DNA of 64,000 bases from Burkholderia sp. HI2500. Lineage in GTDB: Bacteria > Pseudomonadota > Gammaproteobacteria > Burkholderiales > Burkholderiaceae. Each line of letters starts with the position of its first letter. The first letter of the stretch is position 1. The position numbers and the translations under genes were made by a program. The stretch is from NCBI RefSeq assembly GCF_002223055.1, contig NZ_NKFL01000006.1:2604001-2668000 (forward strand), in the 5' to 3' direction. Below, in pieces: positions 1 through 8,104 of the stretch. Below the pieces are notes generated by a model that was given only the letters and a program-made list of their open reading frames with translations, did no database searches and was not told the origin of the DNA.

Positions 1-635
1 ATCGCGCGGAAGTCGATCGCCTTGTCGTTGGTCGCATCGCGCGACACGACCTTCATTCCGGCGGCCTTCGCGGCCTTCTCGAACTCGGTCGCGAGGCCCT
101 GGCCGTATGCGGTCGAATCGTCGACCACCGCTACCGTCTTGATGCCCAGGTTCTTCGCCGCATACATCGCGAGCGCCGGCCCCTGCTGCGCGTCGGTCGC
201 CACCACGCGATAGGTCGTCTTGAAGCCCTGCTGCGTGTAGGTCGGGTTGGTCGCGGCCTGCGAGATCTGCACGACGCCGCCGTCGCGATAGACGCGCGAC
301 GCCGGAATCGACGTGCCCGAGTTGTGATGGCCGACGACGCCGATGACCTTGTCGTCGACGAGCCGCTGCGCGACCTGCGTCGCCGTGCGCGGATCGCCCG
401 CGTCGTCCTGCGCGTCGAGTTGCAGCGTGACCTTCTTGCCGCCGATCGTCAGGCCCTTCGCATTGATTTCCTCGACCGCGAGGCGCGCGCCGTTCTCGCT
501 GTCCTTGCCGAGGTGCGCGATCGCGCCGGTCAGCGGTGCGACGTGGCCGATGCGCACGATCTCGTCCGCGTGTGCGGACAGCGCGCACGTGAGCGCCGCC
601 GCTGCCGCGAATGCCGTCATGGAATGTCGAAGCAT
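1..635 (-). CDS. Branched-chain amino-acid type ABC transporter substrate-binding protein (partial, C-terminus outside window)
   Basis: Reverse translation from an ATG at 635 gives 211 codons with no stop before the window edge, so the C-terminus is missing. A Sec signal peptide (MLRHSMTAFAAAAALTCALS, cleavage near AHA-DE) is followed by the LivJ/LivK-like opening IVRIGHVAPLTG, then AVEEINAKG and a VVGHHNSGTSIPAS ligand-pocket segment. This is the Leu/Ile/Val-binding periplasmic family (type I periplasmic fold), which delivers amino acids or amides to an ABC importer. A GGAG lies 7 bases before the ATG. It follows the deacetylase gene on the same strand after about 140 bp, so co-transcription is possible. 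The ligand cannot be told from sequence. Confidence 0.9.
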   Translation of the reverse strand, partial: MLRHSMTAFAAAAALTCALSAHADEIVRIGHVAPLTGAIAHLGKDSENGARLAVEEINAKGLTIGGKKVTLQLDAQDDAGDPRTATQVAQRLVDDKVIGVVGHHNSGTSIPASRVYRDGGVVQISQAATNPTYTQQGFKTTYRVVATDAQQGPALAMYAAKNLGIKTVAVVDDSTAYGQGLATEFEKAAKAAGMKVVSRDATNDKAIDFRA

Positions 636-779
636 GTCTGTCTCCTGGTCAGTCTTGTGGGCCCCGTTCAACGCGGGACGTGTTGTGGTTCGGATGACGA
701 ATCGGTTTCGGTCAGTGATGCAGCGCGTCCTGCACCGTGGGCCGCGACCCTGTCGGCGGCACGGCTGCGGTGCCGCGCG

Positions 780-1817
780 TTACGCGCGCCCTTCGAATCC
801 CAGCAGCACGTTGACCGCATTGATGCCGATCTCGTCGACCATGTAGCCGCCTTCCATCACGAACAGCGTCGGCACGTTCAGGCGCGCGAGCGCCGCGCCG
901 ATGCGCAGATAGTCGGGCGAGCGCAGCCGGAAATGGCTGATCGGATCGTGCTCGAACGTATCGACGCCGAGCGACACGACGAGCGCGTCGGGTGCATGCG
1001 CGGCGATCGCGGCGGCCGCGTGGTCGAGCGCCGCCGAGTAGGTGTCCCACAGCGTGCCCTTCGGCAGCGGCAGATTCAGGTTGAACCCTTCGCCCGCGCC
1101 GATGCCGCGCTCGTCCGCGTAGCCGGAGAAGTACGGATACGACACCGGCGGCTCGCCGTGGATCGACGCGAACAGCACGTCCGCGCGGTCGTAGAAGATG
1201 TCCTGCGTGCCGTTGCCGTGATGGAAATCGACGTCGAGCACCGCGACGCGCGTGGCGCCCTGTGCGACGCAGTGCTGCGCCGCGATCGCCGCGTTGTTCA
1301 GGTAGCAATAGCCGCCCATGTACTCGCGGCCCGCGTGATGGCCGGGTGGGCGGCACAGCGCGAACGCCGCGCGCGCCGCGCCGCTCGACAGCAGGTCGGC
1401 GCCGGTGAGCGCCGAGTTCGCGCTCGCGCTCACGGCATCCCACGTGCCGGCGTTGATCGGCGCGCCCGCGTCCATCGCATAGAAGCCGAGCTTGCCGTCG
1501 ATGAACGCGGGCGCGGTGGCTGCGGCCGGCATCGCGCGCACCGGCCACACGAGCGGCAGCGCCTGGCAGGTGCGGTCCGTGGCGGTCCACTCGTCCCACG
1601 CGCCGGCGAGGAAATCGACGTAGCGGGCACTGTGCGCGGCCGCGTAGTGGGTGCGGTCGAACGGCTTCGGCGCGATCACGTCGCCGAGGCCGGCGGCACG
1701 CACCTGCGCGAGCACCGTTTCGGCGCGAAGGGGGTTTTCGAACGAATCGGTGATCGCACCGTCCTTCAGTTCGACGCCGCGATGCAGGTGGTGATCGCTG
1801 CTGTAGACCGTGAGCAT
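780..1817 (-). CDS. Histone-deacetylase-superfamily amidohydrolase (acetylpolyamine deacetylase type)
   Basis: 345 aa from the ATG at 1817 (MLTVYSSDHHLHRG); an in-frame extension upstream is ignored because family proteins start here. Zinc hydrolase hallmarks are all visible: CRPPGHHA with the catalytic His pair, LDVDFHHGNGTQD with the Asp and His zinc ligands, and SLGVDTFEHDP with the second Asp ligand. Bacterial members of this class remove acetyl groups from acetylpolyamines or other acetylated amines. The length and the N-terminal YSSDHHLH match the acetylpolyamine amidohydrolase branch (AphA/AphB type). It is divergent from an Lrp-type regulator and upstream of an amino-acid-type binding protein, which suggests use of an acetylated amine as a nutrient; that role is inferred. 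Confidence 0.9.
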   Translation of the reverse strand: MLTVYSSDHHLHRGVELKDGAITDSFENPLRAETVLAQVRAAGLGDVIAPKPFDRTHYAAAHSARYVDFLAGAWDEWTATDRTCQALPLVWPVRAMPAAATAPAFIDGKLGFYAMDAGAPINAGTWDAVSASANSALTGADLLSSGAARAAFALCRPPGHHAGREYMGGYCYLNNAAIAAQHCVAQGATRVAVLDVDFHHGNGTQDIFYDRADVLFASIHGEPPVSYPYFSGYADERGIGAGEGFNLNLPLPKGTLWDTYSAALDHAAAAIAAHAPDALVVSLGVDTFEHDPISHFRLRSPDYLRIGAALARLNVPTLFVMEGGYMVDEIGINAVNVLLGFEGRA

Positions 1818-1890
1818 GGTTGAGCGTTGCAGTGAGGGTGGCAACAGTTTATTGACGGCAACCGGCAATAGCTTTGCTTTCGACGCGCGC

Positions 1891-1913
1891 GTTTCGTACA
1901 ATTTTGAGAAAAC
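1891..1913. promoter_or_regulatory. AT-rich near-dyad, possible Lrp operator
   Basis: In the 115-bp divergent spacer an AT-rich imperfect palindrome (GTTT at the left end, AAAC at the right end, AATT near the centre; 7 of 11 positions symmetric) sits about 20 bp before the regulator start at 1933. Lrp/AsnC proteins bind degenerate AT-rich dyads of this kind and often control the divergent gene. The site is a guess from position and symmetry. Confidence 0.3.
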
Positions 1914-1932
1914 CGCCTACGGATTCCCGGAA

Positions 1933-2421
1933 ATGAGCAAAAATCGCGCTTCGGCCGAACTGGATGGCGTCGACCGCGCCATGCTGCGCCTGCTGCAGGA
2001 CGACGGCGCGCTGTCGAACGCGACGCTCGGCGAGAAGCTGTCGCTGAGCGTCACGCCGTGCTGGCGCCGCCGCAAGCGGCTCGAGGACGAAGGCGTGATC
2101 ACCGGCTACCAGGCGAACCTCGACCGGCGCGCGCTCGGCATGAACGTGTTCGCGTTCGTGCAGGTGACGTTCAACATGCATTCCGGCCAGGATTCGGATC
2201 ACTTCGAGGACGTGATGCGGCGTCACGACGAAGTGACGTCCTGCCACAAGATCACCGGCGCGGCCGACTACATCCTGCAGGTCGTCGCGGCCGACCTCGA
2301 CGCGTACGCGGAATTCGTCGAGCACGTGCTGCGCAAGCAGGCCGGGGTGTCGTCGATCCAGTCGAGCCTCGCGTTGCGTGAAGTGAAGTTCTCGTCGCGC
2401 GTGCCGGTGCCAGGCGACTGA
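1933..2421 (+). CDS. Lrp/AsnC family transcriptional regulator
   Basis: 162 aa from ATG 1933 (MSKNRASAELDGVDRAMLRL). The N-terminal winged helix-turn-helix (LQDDGALSNATLGEKLSLS, then RRRKRLEDEGVITGY) and the C-terminal RAM ligand-binding domain (CHKITGAADYILQVVAADL) are both complete. The frame is open further upstream, but the start chosen removes a tail that would overlap the divergent promoter region. Lrp-type proteins sense small molecules, usually amino acids, and form octamers. The divergent deacetylase gene is the natural target, probably together with the regulator itself. Confidence 0.93.
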   Translation: MSKNRASAELDGVDRAMLRLLQDDGALSNATLGEKLSLSVTPCWRRRKRLEDEGVITGYQANLDRRALGMNVFAFVQVTFNMHSGQDSDHFEDVMRRHDEVTSCHKITGAADYILQVVAADLDAYAEFVEHVLRKQAGVSSIQSSLALREVKFSSRVPVPGD

Positions 2422-2490
2422 CCGTTCATGCTGTTCCGCGCCCGTGCCCGGGCATCCGTTGTCGATCGTCATCCCATGGAGCGCTACCTG

Positions 2491-2796
2491 ATGAAACGTC
2501 TTCTTCCGTCTGCTTCGCTGGCCGCCGCCATGGCCTGCGCGCTCGCGTTGAGCGCCTGTGCGGCGCAACCCACCGAGCCGGCCGCCGCGTCGGCGCCGGC
2601 CGAGGCTGCCGCGCCGCCCCCGCCGCCGATGCCCGGCAGCGATCGCGATCCGCACGGCTGCATCCCGTCGGCCGGCTATTCGTGGTGCGAACAAACGCAG
2701 CAATGCGAGCGCCCGTGGGAACTCGCGAAGCAGAAGGGCTTCGCGAATTCGGCGCAGGCGTACGAGCAGTTCTGCCGGAACGATTTCGCGAAGTGA
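2491..2796 (+). CDS. Small lipoprotein of unknown function
   Basis: 101 aa from ATG 2491, chosen because a GGAG lies 9 bases upstream; an ATG at 2476 is also in frame. A lipoprotein signal peptide (MKRLLPSASLAAAMACALAL) ends in the lipobox LSAC, followed by an Ala/Pro-rich linker to about residue 50. A compact domain follows with HGCIPSAGYSWCEQTQQCERPWE, holding three cysteines that could form disulfides. A final helix ends NDFAK. The pattern resembles the small outer-membrane peptidase-inhibitor-like lipoproteins of Burkholderia, but no function is claimed. Confidence 0.85.
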   Translation: MKRLLPSASLAAAMACALALSACAAQPTEPAAASAPAEAAAPPPPPMPGSDRDPHGCIPSAGYSWCEQTQQCERPWELAKQKGFANSAQAYEQFCRNDFAK

Positions 2797-2913
2797 CGCA
2801 ACATGGCATGACGTGATCGGGACGCGGTGCGACGCCGCGCCCGACACCCCCGATCCCGCGCAGTTATCCCCAGCTTTCCCGCTTCCCGCGACCGCCATTC
2901 CGGAAACCCGGAC

Positions 2914-2955
2914 ACACACAAAACCCCACAAAAACAACGGGTTTTTTCGTTTGTG
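2914..2955 (+). terminator. Rho-independent terminator after the lipoprotein gene
   Basis: AAAACCC at 2920-2926 pairs with GGGTTTT at 2939-2945 around an A-rich loop, and the T-run continues to 2947. Flanking CACA and TGTG extend the symmetry. It lies about 120 bp after the lipoprotein stop. Confidence 0.6.
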
Positions 2956-3191
2956 ACACAGCAAACGAGTTCGGTTACATTACGCGCCCCTTGCCACCCC
3001 GCCTCCGCAAAACGCGTCGCGCGCGGCCTCTTTCCACGCAGCCTGAAGCGTCTTCCGCTCAGGCTTGCCGCAAGGGCCCGGGCGCGTAGTGCGCCACTGT
3101 GACGCAGGCGCTTGCCTGCCCGCAGGCAGCCGATCCGAAGGTGTCCTTCCCGACGCCTTCGCGTGCGCAAATGCAACGGCGTGCGGCGTCG

Positions 3192-3232
3192 ATCCGGAAT
3201 TCCGGATTCGCGTGTCCGGATCTCCGGATCCG
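3192..3232. promoter_or_regulatory. Four TCCGGA repeats in two pairs upstream of mqo
   Basis: TCCGGA occurs at 3193, 3201, 3215 and 3223: 8 bp apart within each pair, and the pairs are 22 bp apart, about two helical turns. The first pair forms the perfect 16-bp palindrome ATCCGGAATTCCGGAT (3192-3207). The cluster sits about 75-115 bp before the mqo start, inside a 510-bp gene-free stretch (2797-3306) that otherwise holds only the terminator at 2914-2955. It could be an operator for a dimeric regulator; no regulator is identified. Confidence 0.4.
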
Positions 3233-3306
3233 TGTTTCATCGCGATCGACACCTGCGCCGGGCGGCTTGGCAAACCGATGCATCCAAGTTGAAAAAGGGA
3301 TCTGCT

Positions 3307-4950
3307 GTGATCAAAACGTTACGGGTAATACTGTCGGCGCTCGCGCTGTGCGTCGCGACATCGTCCGCGCATGCCACCGATACGAAGAAGGTCGACGTCC
3401 TGCTGGTGGGCGGCGGCATCATGAGCTCGACGCTGGGCGTCTGGCTGCACGAGCTTCAACCTGACTGGTCGATGACCATGGTCGAGCGCCTCGACGGCGT
3501 CGCGCTGGAAAGCTCGAACGGCTGGAACAACGCCGGCACCGGCCACTCGGCGCTCGCCGAGCTGAACTACACGCCGGAGAAGGCGGACGGCAAGATCGAC
3601 ATCTCGAAGGCGATCGAGATCAACGAGTCGTTCCAGATCTCGCGCCAGTTCTGGGCGTGGCAGGTCAAGCAGGGCGTGCTGAAGAACCCGCATTCGTTCA
3701 TCAACTCGACGCCGCACATGAGCTTCGTGTGGGGCGACGACAACGTCCGCTTCCTGAAGAAGCGCTACGAAGCGCTGCAGGCGAGCCCGCTGTTCCGCGG
3801 CATGCAGTATTCGGAAGACTACGACCAGATCAAGCAGTGGGTGCCGCTGATGATGGAAGGCCGCGACCGCAACCAGAAGGTCGCGGCGACGTGGACGCCG
3901 ATCGGCACCGACGTGAACTTCGGCGAGATCACGCGCCAGTTCGTCGGCTACCTGAAGACGCAGCCGAACTTCACGCTGTCGCTGTCGAGCGAAGTGCGCG
4001 AGATCTCGCGCAATGCCGACGGCACGTGGCACGTGAGCTGGGTCAAGCTGCACTCGGATGAACCGGCGCAGTCGGTCGACGCGAAGTTCGTGTTCATCGG
4101 CGCGGGCGGCGGTGCGCTGCACCTGCTGCAGGCATCGGGCATCCCCGAGGCGAAGGACTACGGCGCATTCCCGGTCGGCGGCTCGTTCCTCGTGACGGAC
4201 AACCCCGAAGTCGTGAAGCAGCACTTGGCGAAGGCGTACGGCAAGGCGTCGGTCGGCTCGCCGCCGATGTCGGTGCCGCACCTCGACACGCGCATCATCG
4301 ACGGCAAGAAGATCATCCTGTTCGGGCCGTTCGCGACGTTCTCGACCAAGTTCCTGAAGAACGGCTCGTACTTCGACCTGCTCAAGAGCACCAACACGCA
4401 CAACGTCGCGCCGATGATGCGCGTGGGCGTCGACGAATTCCCGCTGGTCCAGTACCTCGCCGGCCAGCTGATGCTGTCCGACGACGACCGCTTCAACGCG
4501 CTGAAGGAGTACTTCCCGAACGCGAAGAAGGAAGACTGGCGCCTGTGGCAAGCCGGCCAGCGCGTGCAGATCATCAAGCGCGACCCGGTCAAGGGCGGCG
4601 TGCTGAAGCTCGGCACCGAGATCGTCGCATCGCAGGACGGCAGCATCGCGGGCCTGCTCGGCGCATCGCCGGGCGCGTCGACGGCCGCGCCGATCATGCT
4701 GAACCTGATGAAGAAGGTGTTCAAGGACAAGGTCGCGACGCCCGAGTGGCAGCAGAAGATCCGCCAGATCGTGCCGAGCTACGGCACGAAGCTGAACGAC
4801 AGCCCGGCGAAGGTCGTCGAGGAATGGACGACCACCAGCGACGTGCTGCAGCTGTCGCCGCCGCCGAAGATCGACCTCAGCACGCCGTCGCAGGCCACCG
4901 GCACCGCGCCGGCCCGCCCGGCGAAGGCGGCGACCGACATGGCACTGTAA
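3307..4950 (+). CDS. mqo: Malate:quinone oxidoreductase
   Basis: 547 aa from GTG 3307, preceded by AAAAAGGGA. After a Sec-like N-terminal segment ([25 protein letters not shown]) comes the FAD-binding [19 protein letters not shown], then the family block [25 protein letters not shown] that is diagnostic of Mqo. HWQ-like substrate and [18 protein letters not shown]-terminal blocks are also present. The enzyme oxidises malate to oxaloacetate and passes electrons to the quinone pool, bypassing NAD-linked malate dehydrogenase. Length fits the family (about 500) plus the signal-like segment, which is unusual because most Mqo proteins are peripheral on the cytoplasmic face. A strong terminator follows, so it is probably transcribed alone. 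Confidence 0.95.
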   Translation: MIKTLRVILSALALCVATSSAHATDTKKVDVLLVGGGIMSSTLGVWLHELQPDWSMTMVERLDGVALESSNGWNNAGTGHSALAELNYTPEKADGKIDISKAIEINESFQISRQFWAWQVKQGVLKNPHSFINSTPHMSFVWGDDNVRFLKKRYEALQASPLFRGMQYSEDYDQIKQWVPLMMEGRDRNQKVAATWTPIGTDVNFGEITRQFVGYLKTQPNFTLSLSSEVREISRNADGTWHVSWVKLHSDEPAQSVDAKFVFIGAGGGALHLLQASGIPEAKDYGAFPVGGSFLVTDNPEVVKQHLAKAYGKASVGSPPMSVPHLDTRIIDGKKIILFGPFATFSTKFLKNGSYFDLLKSTNTHNVAPMMRVGVDEFPLVQYLAGQLMLSDDDRFNALKEYFPNAKKEDWRLWQAGQRVQIIKRDPVKGGVLKLGTEIVASQDGSIAGLLGASPGASTAAPIMLNLMKKVFKDKVATPEWQQKIRQIVPSYGTKLNDSPAKVVEEWTTTSDVLQLSPPPKIDLSTPSQATGTAPARPAKAATDMAL

Positions 4951-4988
4951 CGCGCCGAGCGCCGCGCGACACCCTCGCGCCGCACGAC

Positions 4989-5017
4989 ACGGCCGCCCTC
5001 CGGGGCGGCCGTTTTTC
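4989..5017 (+). terminator. Rho-independent terminator of mqo
   Basis: A nine-base GC-rich stem (ACGGCCGCC at 4989-4997 with GGCGGCCGT at 5004-5012) encloses a short loop and runs into TTTTTC. It begins 38 bp after the mqo stop codon. Confidence 0.85.
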
Positions 5018-5227
5018 TTGGCGGGTCGCGGGCGAAACCGCCCGGCGGGCCGCCCGCTTCCGCTAGAATTGCGGCACGCGCGACCCTGTCGCCGCTCGAT
5101 CCATCATCCGCATCGACGCAATCCAAGCGACGCCCGGTGCGGCCCGCGCCCAAGCCGCGCGAGCGCCGCCCGCCGTTGCCGCGCCCGCCCGGGCGCGCCA
5201 TCAACCGAATTCAGCTGGAGAAAGACC

Positions 5228-5425
5228 GTGTTTACCTGCCGAAACCAGAGCTGCGGCACGCCGTGGGAGCAGTCCGACGTCGTCATCAAGGACGAAGGCC
5301 AGGGGCTGCTGTTCCGCTGCCCGCTGTGCGGCGCGCGCAACTACCTCGAACGCTTCGAAGACGACGAAGGCAAGGTCGTCTACGAGCAGATGGAAGGCCG
5401 CCCTTACCTCGGAGACCTGGAATGA
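5228..5425 (+). CDS. Small zinc-ribbon protein
   Basis: 65 aa from GTG 5228, chosen for the GGAG 8 bases upstream. The frame is open further upstream, but the translation there is Arg/Pro-rich and not protein-like. FTCRNQSC at the N-terminus and FRCPLCGARNYL at residues 32-43 supply four cysteines for one zinc ribbon; the rest is acidic and ends GRPYLGDLE. It overlaps the next gene by four bases (ATGA), so it is translationally coupled to the DEAD-box helicase dbpA. That pairing suggests an RNA- or ribosome-related role, but the protein itself is uncharacterised. Confidence 0.85.
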   Translation: MFTCRNQSCGTPWEQSDVVIKDEGQGLLFRCPLCGARNYLERFEDDEGKVVYEQMEGRPYLGDLE

Positions 5426-6819
5426 CCCAGCCGACCGCCACGCCGTTCAGCGCGCTGTCGTTGACGCCCGCCACGCTCGCCAACCTCGCGCAGCTCGGCT
5501 ATGTCGACATGACGCCGATCCAGGCCGCGAGCCTGCCGGTCGCGCTGGCCGGCCAGGACCTGATCGCGCAGGCGAAGACGGGCAGCGGCAAGACCGCCGC
5601 GTTCTCGCTCGCGCTGCTGGCGCGCCTCGACGCACGCCGCTTCGACGTGCAGGCGATGATCCTGTGCCCGACGCGGGAACTCGCCGACCAGGTCGCGCAG
5701 GAAGTGCGCCGCCTCGCGCGCGCCGAAGAGAACGTGAAGGTGCTGACGCTGTGCGGCGGCACGCCGATGCGCCCGCAGGCGCAGAGCCTCGAGCACGGCG
5801 CGCATATCGTCGTCGGCACGCCGGGCCGCATCATGGATCACCTCGATCGCGGCAACCTGAAGCTCGACGCGCTGAACACGCTGGTGCTCGACGAAGCCGA
5901 CCGGATGCTCGACATGGGCTTCTTCGACGACATCGCGAAAGTCGCGCGGATGTGCCCGACCACGCGCCAGACGCTGCTGTTCTCCGCGACCTATCCGGAC
6001 GGCATCGCGAAGCTGAGCCAGCAGTTCCTGCGCAACCCGAAGGAAATCAAGCTCGAAGAGCGCCACGACAACAGCAAGATCCGCCAGCGCTTCTACGAAG
6101 TGACGGAAGACGAGCGGCTGCACGCGGTGGGCCAGTTGCTGAACCACTACCGGCCGGTGAGCACGATCGCGTTCTGCAACACGAAGCAGCAGTGCCGCGA
6201 CCTGCTCGACGTGCTGCACGCGCAGGGCTTCCACGCGCTCGCGCTGCACGGCGAGCTCGACCAGCGCGAACGCGACCAGGTGCTGATCCAGTTCGCGAAC
6301 CGCAGCTGCTCGGTGCTGGTGGCCACCGACGTCGCCGCACGCGGGCTCGACATCGCGCAGCTCGAAGCGGTGATCAACGTCGACGTGACGCCCGACCCCG
6401 AAGTGCACGTGCACCGTATCGGCCGCACCGGCCGCGCGGATCAGGACGGCTGGGCGCTGAGCCTGGCGAGCATGGACGAGATGGGCCGCGTCGGTGCGAT
6501 CGAGCAGGCGCAGAAGCGCGACGTCGAATGGCATCCGCTCGCGGAACTGACGCCGGCCGACGACGGCGTGCTGACGCCGCCGATGGAAACGCTGCAGATC
6601 CTCGGCGGGCGCAAGGACAAGATCCGCCCGGGCGACGTGCTCGGCGCGCTGACCGGCGACGCCGGGTTCGACGGCAAGCAGATCGGCAAGATCAACGTGA
6701 CCGAGTTCTCGACCTATGTCGCGCTCGAGCGCGGTGTGGCGCGCGATGCGCTGCGCAAGCTCAATGCCGGGAAGATCAAGGGCAAGCGGGTCAAGGTCCG
6801 GTTGATGGACGAAGAATAA
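5422..6819 (+). CDS. dbpA: DEAD-box ATP-dependent RNA helicase DbpA
   Basis: 465 aa from ATG 5422, overlapping the zinc-ribbon stop. All helicase motifs are present in order: Q motif (GYVDMTPIQAASLP), AKTGSGKTA (I), PTRELADQ (Ia), TPGR (Ib), VLDEADRMLDMGF (II), SAT (III), VATDVAARGLDI (V) and HRIGRTGR (VI). The C-terminal ~75 residues (ILGGRKDKIRPGDVLGAL to GKRVKVRLMDEE) are the DbpA RNA-binding domain, which recognises hairpin 92 of 23S rRNA and sets this apart from RhlE or SrmB. It works in assembly of the 50S subunit. Length is normal for DbpA (about 460). Confidence 0.95.
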   Translation: MTQPTATPFSALSLTPATLANLAQLGYVDMTPIQAASLPVALAGQDLIAQAKTGSGKTAAFSLALLARLDARRFDVQAMILCPTRELADQVAQEVRRLARAEENVKVLTLCGGTPMRPQAQSLEHGAHIVVGTPGRIMDHLDRGNLKLDALNTLVLDEADRMLDMGFFDDIAKVARMCPTTRQTLLFSATYPDGIAKLSQQFLRNPKEIKLEERHDNSKIRQRFYEVTEDERLHAVGQLLNHYRPVSTIAFCNTKQQCRDLLDVLHAQGFHALALHGELDQRERDQVLIQFANRSCSVLVATDVAARGLDIAQLEAVINVDVTPDPEVHVHRIGRTGRADQDGWALSLASMDEMGRVGAIEQAQKRDVEWHPLAELTPADDGVLTPPMETLQILGGRKDKIRPGDVLGALTGDAGFDGKQIGKINVTEFSTYVALERGVARDALRKLNAGKIKGKRVKVRLMDEE

Positions 6820-6979
6820 GCGGTAACGTGGAGGCGTCGCGGCGGCATCGCCGCGCCGTGGCGCCTAAGCCCAACCTGAATCTGCCCCTGACCTTGCGTC
6901 GCCCCGGGCAACCTGCCGTCGTCGCCCCGCTTTCGGCAATCGGCCGCCGCCCCGTCAAGCCGCCCGCATCGCCTGCTTG

Positions 6980-7804
6980 CTACGCGAGCGCCGGATACCC
7001 ATGCGCGGCTGCCTCGCGCTCGAACCGCTCGATCGTGTCGTAATCGGCTGGCAGCCGCCGTTCGAATCGCGTCAGCCGTAGCACGCGTGCCCGTTCCGCA
7101 TCGGCCGCCACCGCGACGTCCAGCGCATCCTGCAACGCAGCGACCTGCGACTCCGGCAGCGCGCGCGATGCGATGAGCGGCAAACCCGGCGCAGAGGCCG
7201 TCATCCCGACGATCCGGATGCCCTCCAGCAATTCGGGCAACGCGTCGCGCACATACGCTAACGTCACGCAATCGATCGCGGCGCAATCGGCTTCCGCTGA
7301 AGCCAGCGCACGCAGCACGTTCAGGTGCGAGCCGAGCGCTGCAACCGATCCGAAGAATCGTCCGTCGCGTGCATGCGGCGCGACCGCATGCCGGAGCGCG
7401 TTCATCCCGCTGTGCGAATCGCTACCGTTAAATGCGGCCCGCAGCCCCCGGCATGCGGCGAGCGTCGTCGCGCCGCCCGCATGCGCGCGTGCCGACACGA
7501 CCAGCACACTGCTGTAGTGCGCGCCGTGGCAACCGTCCGCATCGAACACGGGGGTTGCGATCAGTCGCACGACATCGCGCAGGCCCAGCATCCGGTACGG
7601 GTAGCCGCAGGTCTGCGACAGCAGCAGATCGTCGCGCCGCCACAGCGCGTGCAGGTCGGCGAAGGGTTCGTCGGGAAGCGTGACATCGGCAGGCCCGCCC
7701 GCGTTCGCGAACGCATCGAGCGTGTCGCGCAGCAGGGCGCGCCACAGCGCATCGTGGCGCGGCGTCACGTTATACATCGGCAGGGCGGCGATCCATGAGT
7801 TCAT
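6980..7804 (-). CDS. PhnD/SsuA/TauA-like substrate-binding protein, apparently non-exported
   Basis: 274 aa from ATG 7804. It resembles phosphate/phosphonate-binding proteins of the PhnD type: LPMYNVTPRHDALWRAL at the N-terminus, LLLSQTCGYPYRMLG, GAHYSSVLVVSARA, AFNGSDSHSGMNALR and ADCAAIDCVTLAYV, all typical of the ligand pocket. No signal peptide is visible; the protein begins MNSWIAALPMY. No ABC permease or ATPase lies nearby, so it is an orphan and may act as a sensor or a stand-alone binding protein. No clear ribosome site precedes the ATG. It converges with dbpA across 160 bp. Confidence 0.8.
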   Translation of the reverse strand: MNSWIAALPMYNVTPRHDALWRALLRDTLDAFANAGGPADVTLPDEPFADLHALWRRDDLLLSQTCGYPYRMLGLRDVVRLIATPVFDADGCHGAHYSSVLVVSARAHAGGATTLAACRGLRAAFNGSDSHSGMNALRHAVAPHARDGRFFGSVAALGSHLNVLRALASAEADCAAIDCVTLAYVRDALPELLEGIRIVGMTASAPGLPLIASRALPESQVAALQDALDVAVAADAERARVLRLTRFERRLPADYDTIERFEREAAAHGYPALA

Positions 7805-7892
7805 GCGGGCATTCTACGCATCGACGCTCACGCAGCGAAACCCGATTCGATCTCTGTAAAACGGGGGCTGATCGTCGCGCGGCACGCCCGAA

Positions 7893-7917
7893 GCTTATCG
7901 GCCGCTCGACGATAAGC
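7893..7917. promoter_or_regulatory. 8-bp inverted repeat in the divergent spacer 7805-8104
   Basis: GCTTATCG at 7893-7900 and CGATAAGC at 7910-7917 form a perfect inverted repeat with a 9-nt centre. The spacer between the PhnD-like gene and the desaturase holds nothing else recognisable. A regulator binding site is the simplest reading; the absence of a T-run argues against a terminator. Confidence 0.35.
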
Positions 7918-8104
7918 AAATGCGAATCGATTGGTTGGCCGGGCGGCGCGATCCCGGTACCGTCCTGATGCCTGCCCGAGCATCGCCATTGCACGTGATA
8001 ACGGACAGGCCGACCGTGATCCGCGAGACACCTGCGCACCCGGGCCGAGCGCACCGGTTCAACCGCTCGTTCCCCGCACTGCCCGTTCAATCCGCCTCAA
8101 CGCC

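Noticed and set aside
6838..6856. GC-rich hairpin after dbpA as a terminator
   Set aside because: The stem is clear but there is no T-run, so it cannot be called a Rho-independent terminator.
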